Shown one piece after another: positions 1 to 7,198 of a stretch of 51,200 nt of DNA. Each line of letters begins with the position of its first letter. Position 1 is the stretch's first letter. The notes under the pieces are model-generated. The model made no database searches and had not been told where the DNA came from. It worked only from the letters and a program-made list of their open reading frames with translations. Source of the stretch: CAYURP01 sp964447175. GTDB lineage: Bacteria > Zixibacteria > MSB-5A5 > SM23-73-2. A program made the translations under genes and the position numbers. The stretch covers positions 1 to 51,200 of the forward strand of contig CAYURP010000020.1 in assembly GCA_964447175.1 (NCBI GenBank), in the 5' to 3' direction.

Positions 1-1
1 T

Positions 2-1288
2 GGCATCTGGCAGGTGCAAGCATCAAAAACCGGCTATTATTCGCAAATTTATCCCGACACGGTGAGTGTAGTCGAAGGACAACCTACACCAGATATTGAT
101 TTCGCTTTAACACCTACTGGAAGTCACGACTATGGCTCAATTTCAGGTTGGGTGACAGATGAGGTCACGGGTCTGCCACTTCCTATGGCTCACGTCTTGG
201 TTTATGATAGCACTTATTGCGCCGGGGAGGCTTGGACAGATACCGCAGGATTGTATCTCATACAAAACCTTACACCCTGGCAGTATATAGTAGCAGTTAG
301 TAAGGATGGATATGAAGATGAAGTCTATCCTGAATCAGTGATTGTTGAGGAAGGACAAAACACACCTGATATTAATTTTGCACTTACTCCCATTGGTGGC
401 CCTGAGCTCGGATCAATCTCAGGCAGAGTCACTGACGAGGAAACCGGACAACCCATTGTAATGGCAGGGATCACCATAACCGGAATATACTGCATCTGGT
501 ATACAGATACTGCAGGTTATTACCAATGTTGTAGTCTGCCTCCCGGCTCCTATGAGGTAAATGCCCAAAAGGAGGGATACGTTCCCGAAACCTATCCGGA
601 TTCGGTTGTAGTTGTAGCAGGAGAAATCACCACCGGTGTAGATTTTTCTCTTATACCTAACCGGGTAGGTGATGTAAACCTGGATTATGAGATAAATGTC
701 TCCGATGTAATCTATCTGGTTAATTATCTGTTTAAAAATGGCCCTGCCCCGGATCCTCTGGAAAAAGGTGATATAAACTGTAGTGGATTTGTTACTATAG
801 CAGATGCCGTCTTTTTGATCAATTACATCTGGAAAGACGGTCCCCATCCGGGCTGCATTCCTGCAGGATCACTGATGGATTACACCGGATGTAAGGCTTT
901 ACCCTTTGGAATCTCTACGGACAGCATCACACCGGATCAGGATTGCATCCAGTATGAGTATGATGGCGAAAGCATCCTTCTTATTAAACACGTAAACGCA
1001 GGTTTCAACTGCTGTCCGGATAAGATCATAGCTAATATAACCATTCAGAATAATATTATCACCATCCAGGAGGATGAAACTCTGGAAGGCGGTGGATGTG
1101 ATTGTATATGCCATTTCGATGTAGACCTCCGAATTATTCATCTGGAACCTGGAGAGTATACCATAAAGGTGACACAACTGTATTTAGATCCGGATGATGA
1201 GCCCCTGGAATTCACAGTTGATCTTACAACCTCCCCTTCAGGCACATACTGTATAGAAAGGGATCACTATCCCTGGGGAATCTGGTAA
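2..1288 (+). CDS. Secreted carboxypeptidase-regulatory-like repeat protein with dockerin (5' end outside window)
   Basis: The frame is open to the left edge, so the true start lies outside the window; the GTG at 14 is only the first in-window start codon. Three repeats of a carboxypeptidase-regulatory-like (CarboxypepD_reg type) beta-sandwich are visible, each ending in a phrase like YPDSVxVxEGQxTPDIxFALTP. They are followed by a two-half dockerin (about 662-855; loops starting GDVNLD and GDINCS). The C-terminal ~130 residues form a Cys-rich domain with a Cys pair at 1010-1015 and a CxCxC cluster at 1097-1111; I recognise no named family. The protein is probably exported and anchored or assembled through the dockerin. 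The gene stands alone, and a spacer of about 800 bp follows. Domain calls are firm; the role is unknown. Confidence 0.85.
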   Translation, partial: GIWQVQASKTGYYSQIYPDTVSVVEGQPTPDIDFALTPTGSHDYGSISGWVTDEVTGLPLPMAHVLVYDSTYCAGEAWTDTAGLYLIQNLTPWQYIVAVSKDGYEDEVYPESVIVEEGQNTPDINFALTPIGGPELGSISGRVTDEETGQPIVMAGITITGIYCIWYTDTAGYYQCCSLPPGSYEVNAQKEGYVPETYPDSVVVVAGEITTGVDFSLIPNRVGDVNLDYEINVSDVIYLVNYLFKNGPAPDPLEKGDINCSGFVTIADAVFLINYIWKDGPHPGCIPAGSLMDYTGCKALPFGISTDSITPDQDCIQYEYDGESILLIKHVNAGFNCCPDKIIANITIQNNIITIQEDETLEGGGCDCICHFDVDLRIIHLEPGEYTIKVTQLYLDPDDEPLEFTVDLTTSPSGTYCIERDHYPWGIW

Positions 1289-1328
1289 TACTTTAATTAA
1301 CTACTTTTAATTTATCATACTTCCTTAT

Positions 1329-1816
1329 GTAGAGCTGGAGACTATCTCCTCTACCGAGTTAAACTACAAAAATACGCAGGGGCGGAGTTTGTCTCCGCCC
1401 GACTGGGTTATGGTGAATGGTTAATAGTTATTAGAAATAGTAGGTCAGGAGCTCCGTGCTCCTGACACATTCTGATGCCGATGTATCAAGATATTGCCTT
1501 CCTTAAGCAGGGATGAATTCCCTGCTCTATGAAAAAAAAATAAATCCCTTTTAGCCAATAGAGGTGGGAATTTATCCCACCTGAAGTTGAAGAGGAAAAT
1601 ATTGGTCAACCTGAAGGCTATCACTCCAATAATAATTGAAAAACCCACTTTGGGGGCAAGGTGGGCTACCGCTTGTTTTTCAAATTTAAGGCATCACAGG
1701 TTGTCCCAACCTGTGAAGATACAACCTCGTTGGTGGTGGAATTGGATTTCCACCACCATACAAATTCCTGTTAAGGAATTCCAATCCAACAACACAGATT
1801 ATCACAATCTGTGTTG
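1329..1816. repeat. Array of heterogeneous short inverted repeats
   Basis: Successive near-perfect hairpins, each with its own stem: 1329-1354 (gtagag...ctctac with inner ggag/ctcc), 1381-1399 (ggcggag/ctccgcc), 1444-1466 (9-bp gtcaggagc stem), 1506-1526 (agcaggga), 1562-1582 (aggtggga), 1644-1665 (cccactttg/caaggtggg), 1694-1716 (tcacaggttg, 10 bp), 1732-1757 (ggtggtgga), 1763-1780 (aattcct) and 1790-1816 (caacacagatt, 11 bp). The stems are mostly unrelated in sequence, but the cacaggttg and ccaccttg stems recur in other spacers of the window. Confidence 0.85.
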
Positions 1817-1996
1817 CTCGACAATGAGCGAACCAAAAGGTTAGCACTCCAATTCCATTTGGACTTCACCTTAGGGACGGTGTGGGGTTACCATGATATA
1901 TTAAACTATGTAGAGGCGAAGCTCTGTCACCCACCCACGGGGTCGATACTAAAAATTCATTTAATAAAATGAAAAATAAATGTGGTAATTAGATAC

Positions 1997-2025
1997 TTGA
2001 CTTTTATACCAAAACAACATAGAAT
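1997..2025 (+). promoter_or_regulatory. Sigma-70-type promoter of ABC importer operon
   Basis: TTGACT at 1997-2002, a 17-bp spacer, and TAGAAT at 2020-2025, about 60 bp before the GTG start of the solute-binding protein gene. Confidence 0.65.
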
Positions 2026-2086
2026 TAAAATAAATGTTGGGAAACTAAAAGTGAAAGATCAAATAGTTTAAAAGGCGGTTTAAGTC

Positions 2087-3562
2087 GTGAAAAATATTCT
2101 AAATAAAAGGATAACAATTCTTAGCTTGTTTCTTTTAGTTTTGATCCCTATACTTTTTTTCTGTGGTGAGAAAAAAGAAAAAAATGAGATGACAGTCCTG
2201 ATTCGAATGATGGACATTCAGGATCTGTGGTTCAGGCAGAAGATGAAGGAATTTGAGAAGCAAAACCAGGTCAAGCTCAATGTGGTCACCTTTGACCAGA
2301 TCCAGGATGTGAAAGGGATGATCGAGCTGGAGATAAAAACCGGTGAGAAAAAAATAGGCCTGGTCAAAACAGCCAGGGAGATGGTCTATCCCTTAGTCCA
2401 GGGAAATCTAATGATTCCTTTGCAGGAGATTATTGACACCGACCAACTGGCAAAGGATCTGTCTGAATATCTACCTTTAGCTGTCAAAGGAGGAGAAATT
2501 GAAGGAAAAGTTTACTACATCCCCAGAAAACTGGAGACCTATCTTCTATTCTATTTGAAATCCAGAGTCGAAGATGCCCAGAAGAATTGGGAAAAGCAAA
2601 AAAATAAAATAGATAAAAACTTAAAGCAAACAAATGGTTTTGGCCTGCCAAAAGGATATGAGCTGGAAACAGATCCAGGGGAGTGGGATTTCTACGATTT
2701 AGCTGTTCTGGGTTATTACTGGGCTAATACTTCTTATGAAGGCCTGAGAATACCTCGAATAGCCCACCGGGGTAAAAGATATGCCGGCACAGTAAACGAG
2801 ATAGCCACCCGAATCTTTCAGCTGGGAGGGAATGCAGAGGACCTTTTGAAAATGAACCCAGATCCGGTGATCGATTTCTTCCAGTGGGAATCCTATTTCA
2901 TGGAAAATGGATTTTACCATCCCAGTATGTGGGAAAAAGGCTGGTCTGGCGGAGACATATGGAGGGCGATCTCTGAGGGGCAGGTATTTTTAGCTTATAT
3001 GCACCAGATCGATCTTTTCTTCCTGCACGGCGGTTCAGATCCTACTATGATGGGGTATCTTTCCGATCCTGAGGACATGGGAATTGCAATAATGCCCAAA
3101 GGTGTTTCTCTGGAATTAGACCTGGAGGGGAATCCATTAAGGGAAGGTTATCACAAGTCCAATTTCTATGGCTGGTGGTGGGGGATACCGGTGACCTCCC
3201 CTGATCCTATGCTCTCCTATAAATTAGCCCGCTTTATTACCAGCTATCAGAATCAGATCCAGGAGTGCACCCGATTCGGTATGTTCCCCATAAGAAAAGA
3301 TATTTTGGATAACATAGGGGATGCATTTGATTCAGAGTGGAAACAGATGGTCTTCGAAGTCACAAAAGTGCAGTTTGAAAAGGGAACTGAGAATATTCCC
3401 AACGTTTCCCAGTGGCCCCAGATTCAGAAAAACTACCTGGACGCTTGGTATGACATTGCAACAGGCCAACACAATCCCCAAAGGGAAACAATTATTAAAG
3501 GGTTGGAAAAATATGCCCGGATCAATCAAAATCTCCTCTCTGCTTCATCAACTGAAAGATAA
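2087..3562 (+). CDS. ABC transporter solute-binding lipoprotein (sugar-type, family 1)
   Basis: 491 residues. A lysine-rich N-terminus and a hydrophobic stretch lead to Cys26 followed by Gly and many charged residues, which suggests a lipoprotein, although the lipobox (LFFC) is not canonical. The rest reads like the family 1 extracellular solute-binding fold: a N-terminal beta strand then FRQKMKEFEKQN, Trp/Tyr-rich ligand-side segments (GWWWGIP), and a C-terminal helical part with KLARFITSY and MFPIRKD. GTG start at 2087 with an AAAGGCGGT-like ribosome site upstream. First gene of a four-gene operon (binding protein, two permeases, ATPase). Substrate is probably an oligosaccharide or glycerol-phosphate-like compound by family; nothing in the sequence fixes it. 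Confidence 0.85.
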   Translation: MKNILNKRITILSLFLLVLIPILFFCGEKKEKNEMTVLIRMMDIQDLWFRQKMKEFEKQNQVKLNVVTFDQIQDVKGMIELEIKTGEKKIGLVKTAREMVYPLVQGNLMIPLQEIIDTDQLAKDLSEYLPLAVKGGEIEGKVYYIPRKLETYLLFYLKSRVEDAQKNWEKQKNKIDKNLKQTNGFGLPKGYELETDPGEWDFYDLAVLGYYWANTSYEGLRIPRIAHRGKRYAGTVNEIATRIFQLGGNAEDLLKMNPDPVIDFFQWESYFMENGFYHPSMWEKGWSGGDIWRAISEGQVFLAYMHQIDLFFLHGGSDPTMMGYLSDPEDMGIAIMPKGVSLELDLEGNPLREGYHKSNFYGWWWGIPVTSPDPMLSYKLARFITSYQNQIQECTRFGMFPIRKDILDNIGDAFDSEWKQMVFEVTKVQFEKGTENIPNVSQWPQIQKNYLDAWYDIATGQHNPQRETIIKGLEKYARINQNLLSASSTER

Positions 3563-4397
3563 TTTCTTTATTCTACTTGTTCTAATACCAGCACTGCTTT
3601 ATCTCTTCGCCTTTTTAGTTTTAGTGCTCTCCTATCTTTTCTCCCAATCTTTTTCCTCGGGCTTGCCCATTTTGACCATGTGGGAAGATCCTGAATTCAA
3701 AAAAGCACTGATGCGAACCTTATGGTTTGTTGGGCTGGGTACTCCCCTTCAGCTTCTGGCTGGTTTGATTTTAGCTCTTTTGGTTTATAAAAGTTTTACA
3801 GGAGTGGGCATCATCAGAAGCATCTATATGCTTCCCATAGCCATTCCAGCCCTGGTCACCGCAATAACCTTGAATATTCTTTTCTCCTATCCCTTTGGTC
3901 ATATTAATGATCTTTTTATGGGAAGGCATATCTTTTTCCCCCAACTCATAGAAACTCCCATAAACTGGGGCGGCTCTGAATTCTTATCTTTGATGCTGGC
4001 TCTATTGGGTAAAGTATGGAGAGATATGCCCATCTCAATGCTTATCATACTGGCAGGTCTTCAGGGAATCGAAAAGGAGGAATATGAGGCTGCCCAAACC
4101 TTAGGAGCATCCAGCTGGCAGCAGTTTAAATATATAACCCTACCCCTTTTGACCCCGGCCATTATGACTGTCCTGATTTTGCGTTCCATCGAATGCTGGA
4201 AGGAATTTATCTTTCCCTTTGTAATCGCACCCTCATATCCTATTCTGGGCGTTTTAATTGAAAGGTTATACCATGCTGAGCAAAATCCTCAAGCTGGAGC
4301 TGCTGTGGCATTATTTTTGGTGATTTTGATCACTCTAACCGCAGCTATTTTTTCTTACGGAGCCAACTTTATAAGAAAGAGATTAATAAGAGTATAA
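3513..4397 (+). CDS. ABC sugar transporter permease (MalF/UgpA type)
   Basis: The open frame extends back to 3321, but that start would overlap the binding-protein gene by ~240 bp. The ATG at 3513, preceded by AAAGGGTTGG, gives a 294-residue protein and a 50-bp overlap. It has about six hydrophobic helices and the permease EAA motif EYEAAQTLGASSWQQF followed by TLPLLTPAI, which docks the ATPase. It pairs with the next gene as the heterodimeric membrane channel. The overlap suggests translational coupling to the binding protein. Confidence 0.85.
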   Translation: MPGSIKISSLLHQLKDNFFILLVLIPALLYLFAFLVLVLSYLFSQSFSSGLPILTMWEDPEFKKALMRTLWFVGLGTPLQLLAGLILALLVYKSFTGVGIIRSIYMLPIAIPALVTAITLNILFSYPFGHINDLFMGRHIFFPQLIETPINWGGSEFLSLMLALLGKVWRDMPISMLIILAGLQGIEKEEYEAAQTLGASSWQQFKYITLPLLTPAIMTVLILRSIECWKEFIFPFVIAPSYPILGVLIERLYHAEQNPQAGAAVALFLVILITLTAAIFSYGANFIRKRLIRV

Positions 4398-4403
4398 AAA
4401 AAG

Positions 4404-5237
4404 ATGTACCTGGGAAAAATATTAAAAATATTAATCATATCCATCGTTCTTTTCTTCATCCTCTTCCCTATTTTCGTTCTGGTTAAATATTCCATCTCGG
4501 ACCGGGAAAGCATAATTACCGGAGGGAAATACCCTGAGCCCTTCTGGCCCTTTAAGGTGGATATTGAGATTTTTAAAGTTCTGTTCGGGCGAAATGACTT
4601 TCTTCTGGCAGGTTTAGCCAGTCTGGAGATAGCGTCTCTTACCGTGCTTTTCTGTTTGATTTTGGGAGCACCAACGGCTTTTGCCTTAGCCAGGTTCAAA
4701 ATCCCGGGAATCGGAGTGATTTTGTTTTTCCTTTTATCGGTACGTCTGTTTCCGGACATCTCCGCTGTGATTCCGGTAGCAGAGCAGCTTCTGAGAAAAC
4801 CATTCTCCCATCTGCCTTCAGTAGTTCTGGTAGCATTAGCTCATACCTTATTATCATTACCTTATACCATTTACATTGCCCAGGGAGTTTTCGAGACCAT
4901 TCCCAGGGATTTAGAGGAACAGGCCCAGGTTCTTGGAGCAAAAAAATCATATGCCTTCTGGAAAATACTGATTCCTTTAGCCCTGCCCGGCTTGGCTGCT
5001 GCAGCCACATACACCTTCTTTTTATCCTGGAATGAATTCATCTTTGCCTATTTTCTTATGTTTAAAGAAACCACCGTCTCCTTGCCAGTATATCTTTTAA
5101 GAATCTTAAGCTGGGCACCGCAAAAGAATTTCATAACCGCAATCTCTTTGATGATATCTGTCCCGGTAATTATCTTTACCTTCCTGGTGCAAAAGTATAT
5201 GAAAACAGGTTTAACTGCTGGTGCAGTGAAACAGTAA
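4404..5237 (+). CDS. ABC sugar transporter permease (MalG/UgpE type)
   Basis: 277 residues, starting 6 bp after the first permease. N-terminal membrane helix, then the typical periplasmic segment YSISDRESIITGGKYP, four to five further helices and the EAA motif EEQAQVLGAKKSYAFW followed by ILIPLALPGLAAA, then FFLSWNEF near the end, a common signature of MalG-type permeases. Second half of the channel. The EAA motif makes the family call secure. Confidence 0.88.
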   Translation: MYLGKILKILIISIVLFFILFPIFVLVKYSISDRESIITGGKYPEPFWPFKVDIEIFKVLFGRNDFLLAGLASLEIASLTVLFCLILGAPTAFALARFKIPGIGVILFFLLSVRLFPDISAVIPVAEQLLRKPFSHLPSVVLVALAHTLLSLPYTIYIAQGVFETIPRDLEEQAQVLGAKKSYAFWKILIPLALPGLAAAATYTFFLSWNEFIFAYFLMFKETTVSLPVYLLRILSWAPQKNFITAISLMISVPVIIFTFLVQKYMKTGLTAGAVKQ

Positions 5238-5251
5238 TTATGAGGTAAAAA

Positions 5252-6289
5252 TTGGCACAGGCAAAATTCGAAAACCTGACTAAAAAGTTCGGAGAAGTAG
5301 TCGCAGTTGACAATCTCAACCTGGAGATAGAGCATGGGGAATTCGTCACCTTAGTGGGTCCCTCTGGCTGCGGGAAATCCACAACCTTAAGGCTTTTAGC
5401 TGGATTAGAAAAACCAACATCAGGCTCAATTTACATCAATGGGAAAAAGATCGACCATCTGCCACCCCAGAAACGAGAGCTATCAATGGTTTTCCAGTCG
5501 TATGCCCTTTTCCCGCATATGAGCGTTGAGGCAAATATCTCCTTTGGTTTGAAGATTAAAAAAAAGTCTCCGGAAGAGAAAACAGTAAAAATTAAGTGGG
5601 CTATAAAACTTTTAGGACTTTCCGGCTTGGAGAAAAGATTACCCAGAGAGCTTTCTGGCGGGCAGAGACAAAGGGTAGCCTTAGGCAGGGCATTGGTACT
5701 TGAGCCAAAGATTTTACTTCTGGATGAACCTTTGTCCAACCTGGATGCCAAACTCAGACTTAAGATGAGAACGGAGTTAAAGAGATTACATAAAAGAATA
5801 AAGACCACCATACTCTATGTAACCCACGACCAGGCTGAAGCAATGACCTTAAGTGACAGACTGGCAGTAATGAAAGACGGAAAAATACTCCAGCTTGGAT
5901 CACCACAGGAGATCTACTCCAGGCCCGCTGATTTATTTACCGCAGGTTTTATAGGTAGCCCGCCAATGAACTTTCTGCCAGCAGAGCTTTTCCCATTTAT
6001 TCAAGAAAAAAACATAATTATTGGAGTAAGACCCGAGAACTGGGATATCTCTTTAAAGCAAATCCCAGATGGGATCAAGAGCAATACCGCAGTCACCGAG
6101 ACTTTAGGCTCTGACGAATATCTCTATGTTGAAGTCGAAGATACTTTAGTTGCTGTGAGACTAAAACCTGGCACAGAGATCAAAGAGAACCTTCCCATCT
6201 GGTTGACTGCAGAAAAAGAGAGGATGCATTTCTTCGATAAAAAGACCCAAAAGAACATCACCTCCAAAATATCCAAGAAGTTCTCCTAA
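5252..6289 (+). CDS. ABC transporter ATPase (MalK/UgpC/MsmK type)
   Basis: 345 residues. Walker A GPSGCGKST at about residues 36-44, Q-loop VFQSYALFPHMSV, signature LSGGQRQRVALGRAL, Walker B ILLLDEPLSNLD followed by AKLR, and H-loop VTHDQAEAM. The C-terminal ~110 residues resemble the TOBE/OB extension of sugar-importer ATPases (IGVRPENW motif). The start is TTG at 5252, supported by TGAGGT at 5240-5245; the ATG at 5239 hits a stop after two codons. Last gene of the importer operon, followed by a repeat-rich spacer. It energises import through the two permeases. Confidence 0.92.
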   Translation: MAQAKFENLTKKFGEVVAVDNLNLEIEHGEFVTLVGPSGCGKSTTLRLLAGLEKPTSGSIYINGKKIDHLPPQKRELSMVFQSYALFPHMSVEANISFGLKIKKKSPEEKTVKIKWAIKLLGLSGLEKRLPRELSGGQRQRVALGRALVLEPKILLLDEPLSNLDAKLRLKMRTELKRLHKRIKTTILYVTHDQAEAMTLSDRLAVMKDGKILQLGSPQEIYSRPADLFTAGFIGSPPMNFLPAELFPFIQEKNIIIGVRPENWDISLKQIPDGIKSNTAVTETLGSDEYLYVEVEDTLVAVRLKPGTEIKENLPIWLTAEKERMHFFDKKTQKNITSKISKKFS

Positions 6290-6366
6290 CCTCTCCATAT
6301 TCTATATTTCGCGTAGGGGTGTTCACTATATCCGTCCAAACAGATATTCATCGCAATATAAGAAAT

Positions 6367-6431
6367 GGTAGCCGCAACCTTCAGGTTGCGAGTTGAATAT
6401 TTTCTTACGCAGGTTAAGGCCTGCGGCTACC
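6367..6431. repeat. Compound GTAG...CTAC palindrome
   Basis: Outer 10-bp stem ggtagccgca (6367-6376) / tgcggctacc (6422-6431) encloses two inner hairpins: cgcaacc/ggttgcg (6373-6390) and cgcagg/cctgcg (6408-6425). The left half recurs in reverse orientation at 19348-19370 with one change. Confidence 0.85.
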
Positions 6432-6446
6432 TCTTTTTTGTTGATT

Positions 6447-6486
6447 GTGGAATTGTCGTCAAGACCCGTTTCGGGATTTCCACCAC
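6447..6486. repeat. Nested hairpin, gtggaa...ttccac type
   Basis: Outer arms gtggaa/ttccac enclose an inner cccg-ttt-cggg hairpin (6465-6475). The same ~40 bp occurs in reverse orientation at 19412-19455. A shorter version lacking the inner hairpin is at 1732-1757. Confidence 0.8.
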
Positions 6487-6509
6487 CCAAAGCAAGTGTG
6501 TGGTAAATG

Positions 6510-6537
6510 CCAGAACCTGACTTAAGTCAGGTTCTGG
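6510..6537. repeat. Perfect 28-bp palindrome
   Basis: The left arm ccagaacctgactt is followed directly by its exact complement aagtcaggttctgg, with no loop. Confidence 0.9.
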
Positions 6538-6551
6538 ATCTTCATATTCTG

Positions 6552-6578
6552 TATCACAGGTTGTCCCAACCTGTGATA
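6552..6578. repeat. Inverted repeat, cacaggttg family
   Basis: 12-bp perfect stem tatcacaggttg with loop tcc. Sister copies at 1694-1716 and 6739-6759 in the same orientation and at 19521-19541 in the opposite one. Confidence 0.9.
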
Positions 6579-6595
6579 ATCACATTCGCACTACG

Positions 6596-6653
6596 GTAGA
6601 CCCATGTTGCCCTCAACATGGGTCAGCCCACCTTGGGGGCAAGGTGGGTCTAC
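6596..6653. repeat. Compound GTAG...CTAC palindrome
   Basis: Outer gtagaccc (6596-6603) / gggtctac (6646-6653) bracket two perfect hairpins: acccatgttg/caacatgggt (6600-6623) and cccaccttg/caaggtggg (6627-6648). The outer and inner pairings are mutually exclusive at their edges. Confidence 0.88.
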
Positions 6654-6738
6654 GGGTTTCCTGTTGCGCCAGGCCTTACTCATGGTTTGCCACGAGTGTG
6701 ACCTGATACACATGCAAACAAGGAACTCAGTCCGGTAA

Positions 6739-6759
6739 CACAGGTTGTCCCAACCTGTG
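6739..6759. repeat. Inverted repeat, cacaggttg family
   Basis: 9-bp stem cacaggttg, loop tcc; third same-orientation copy in the window. Confidence 0.88.
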
Positions 6760-6772
6760 ATAATACAACCGG

Positions 6773-6831
6773 GTAGTTCTGGGTCTCCCGACCCAGAAAA
6801 TTATTGACAAGGTCAGGAGACCTTGTTCTAC
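6773..6831. repeat. Compound GTAG...CTAC palindrome
   Basis: GTAG (6773-6776) and CTAC (6828-6831) bracket the hairpins ttctgggt/acccagaa (6777-6798) and acaaggtc/gaccttgt (6807-6826). The right hairpin with its CTAC (6807-6831) recurs as an exact reverse complement at 19101-19125. Confidence 0.88.
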
Positions 6832-6958
6832 CGCATGATTTCACAATTCATTGTGCTTGCCAGGTCCCCTGACCTGGCAAGGCTAATCCCACCTTAGTGG
6901 CAAGGTGGGTCTACCTATTAACTAATAAAACTTTTCTTCTATAATTCAAAAAATCTGT

Positions 6959-6987
6959 TCAACAAAATATGCTAAAGATTTTATAAT
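6959..6987 (+). promoter_or_regulatory. Degenerate upstream promoter copy
   Basis: TATAAT at 6982-6987 with TCAACA at the -35 position (6959-6964), 17-bp spacer. It is the duplicated counterpart of the 7109-7137 promoter with two -35 changes. Confidence 0.5.
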
Positions 6988-7108
6988 ATTCTCGAATTTC
7001 TTCGTGCTTGCCAGGTCCCCTGACCTGGCAAGACCAATCCCACCTTGAGGCCAAGGTGATTCTACCTATTAGTATTAAAACCTTTTTTTACAATTTCAAA
7101 AAATCCCT

Positions 7109-7137
7109 TTGACAAATACGACTGAAGATTTTATAAT
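7109..7137 (+). promoter_or_regulatory. Consensus sigma-70 promoter of the activator gene
   Basis: TTGACA (7109-7114), 17-bp spacer, TATAAT (7132-7137): a perfect match at both boxes. The expected transcript start is near 7144, ~55 nt before the ATG at 7199. This rules out the TTG at 7109 as a start codon. Confidence 0.85.
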
Positions 7138-7198
7138 ATCCTTGAATTTTGCGTATGGTTTTAACAACTTTGATAACCTCAGATTCCCATTTCTAAAT

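Larger units (their letters stand above)
1289..2086. other. Long intergenic spacer filled with short inverted repeats
   Basis: No credible gene. It contains about ten small hairpins (1329-1816), a weak period-7 tract (about 1404-1440) and, at its right end, the promoter of the ABC operon. A reading frame at 1587-1844 runs through the hairpins and has no protein-like composition. Confidence 0.8.
6290..7108. other. Long intergenic spacer with compound palindromes and a tandem duplication
   Basis: No protein-coding signal. It holds at least seven palindromic elements listed separately, a 151-bp tandem duplication (6853-7154) and the start of the promoter for the next gene. I saw no transposase or RNA gene. 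Confidence 0.8.
6853..7154 (+). repeat. Tandem direct duplication of ~151 bp containing a promoter
   Basis: Unit 1 (6853-7003) and unit 2 (7004-7154) share the order gtgcttgccaggtcccctga hairpin, a cccacctt...aaggtg hairpin, ctacctatta, a T-rich stretch, and a -35/-10 pair ending ttttataatat. The units are imperfect copies offset by about 150-151 bp. Only the downstream copy has a consensus -35. Confidence 0.88.

Noticed and set aside
1329..1816. CRISPR array
   Set aside because: Stems differ from unit to unit and are palindromic, with no constant repeat or unique spacers; no cas gene is nearby.
1587..1844. 85-residue frame on the plus strand
   Set aside because: It runs through several hairpins of the intergenic array, has low-complexity composition and no ribosome site.
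3321..3512. Longer permease N-terminus starting at 3321
   Set aside because: It would overlap the binding-protein gene by ~240 bp, and the extra residues are not membrane-like; ATG 3513 has a ribosome site and yields the usual length.
7109..7198. N-terminal extension of the activator gene from TTG 7109
   Set aside because: The TTG is the first half of a perfect -35 box and the extension lies inside the duplicated promoter unit; the domain begins right after ATG 7199.
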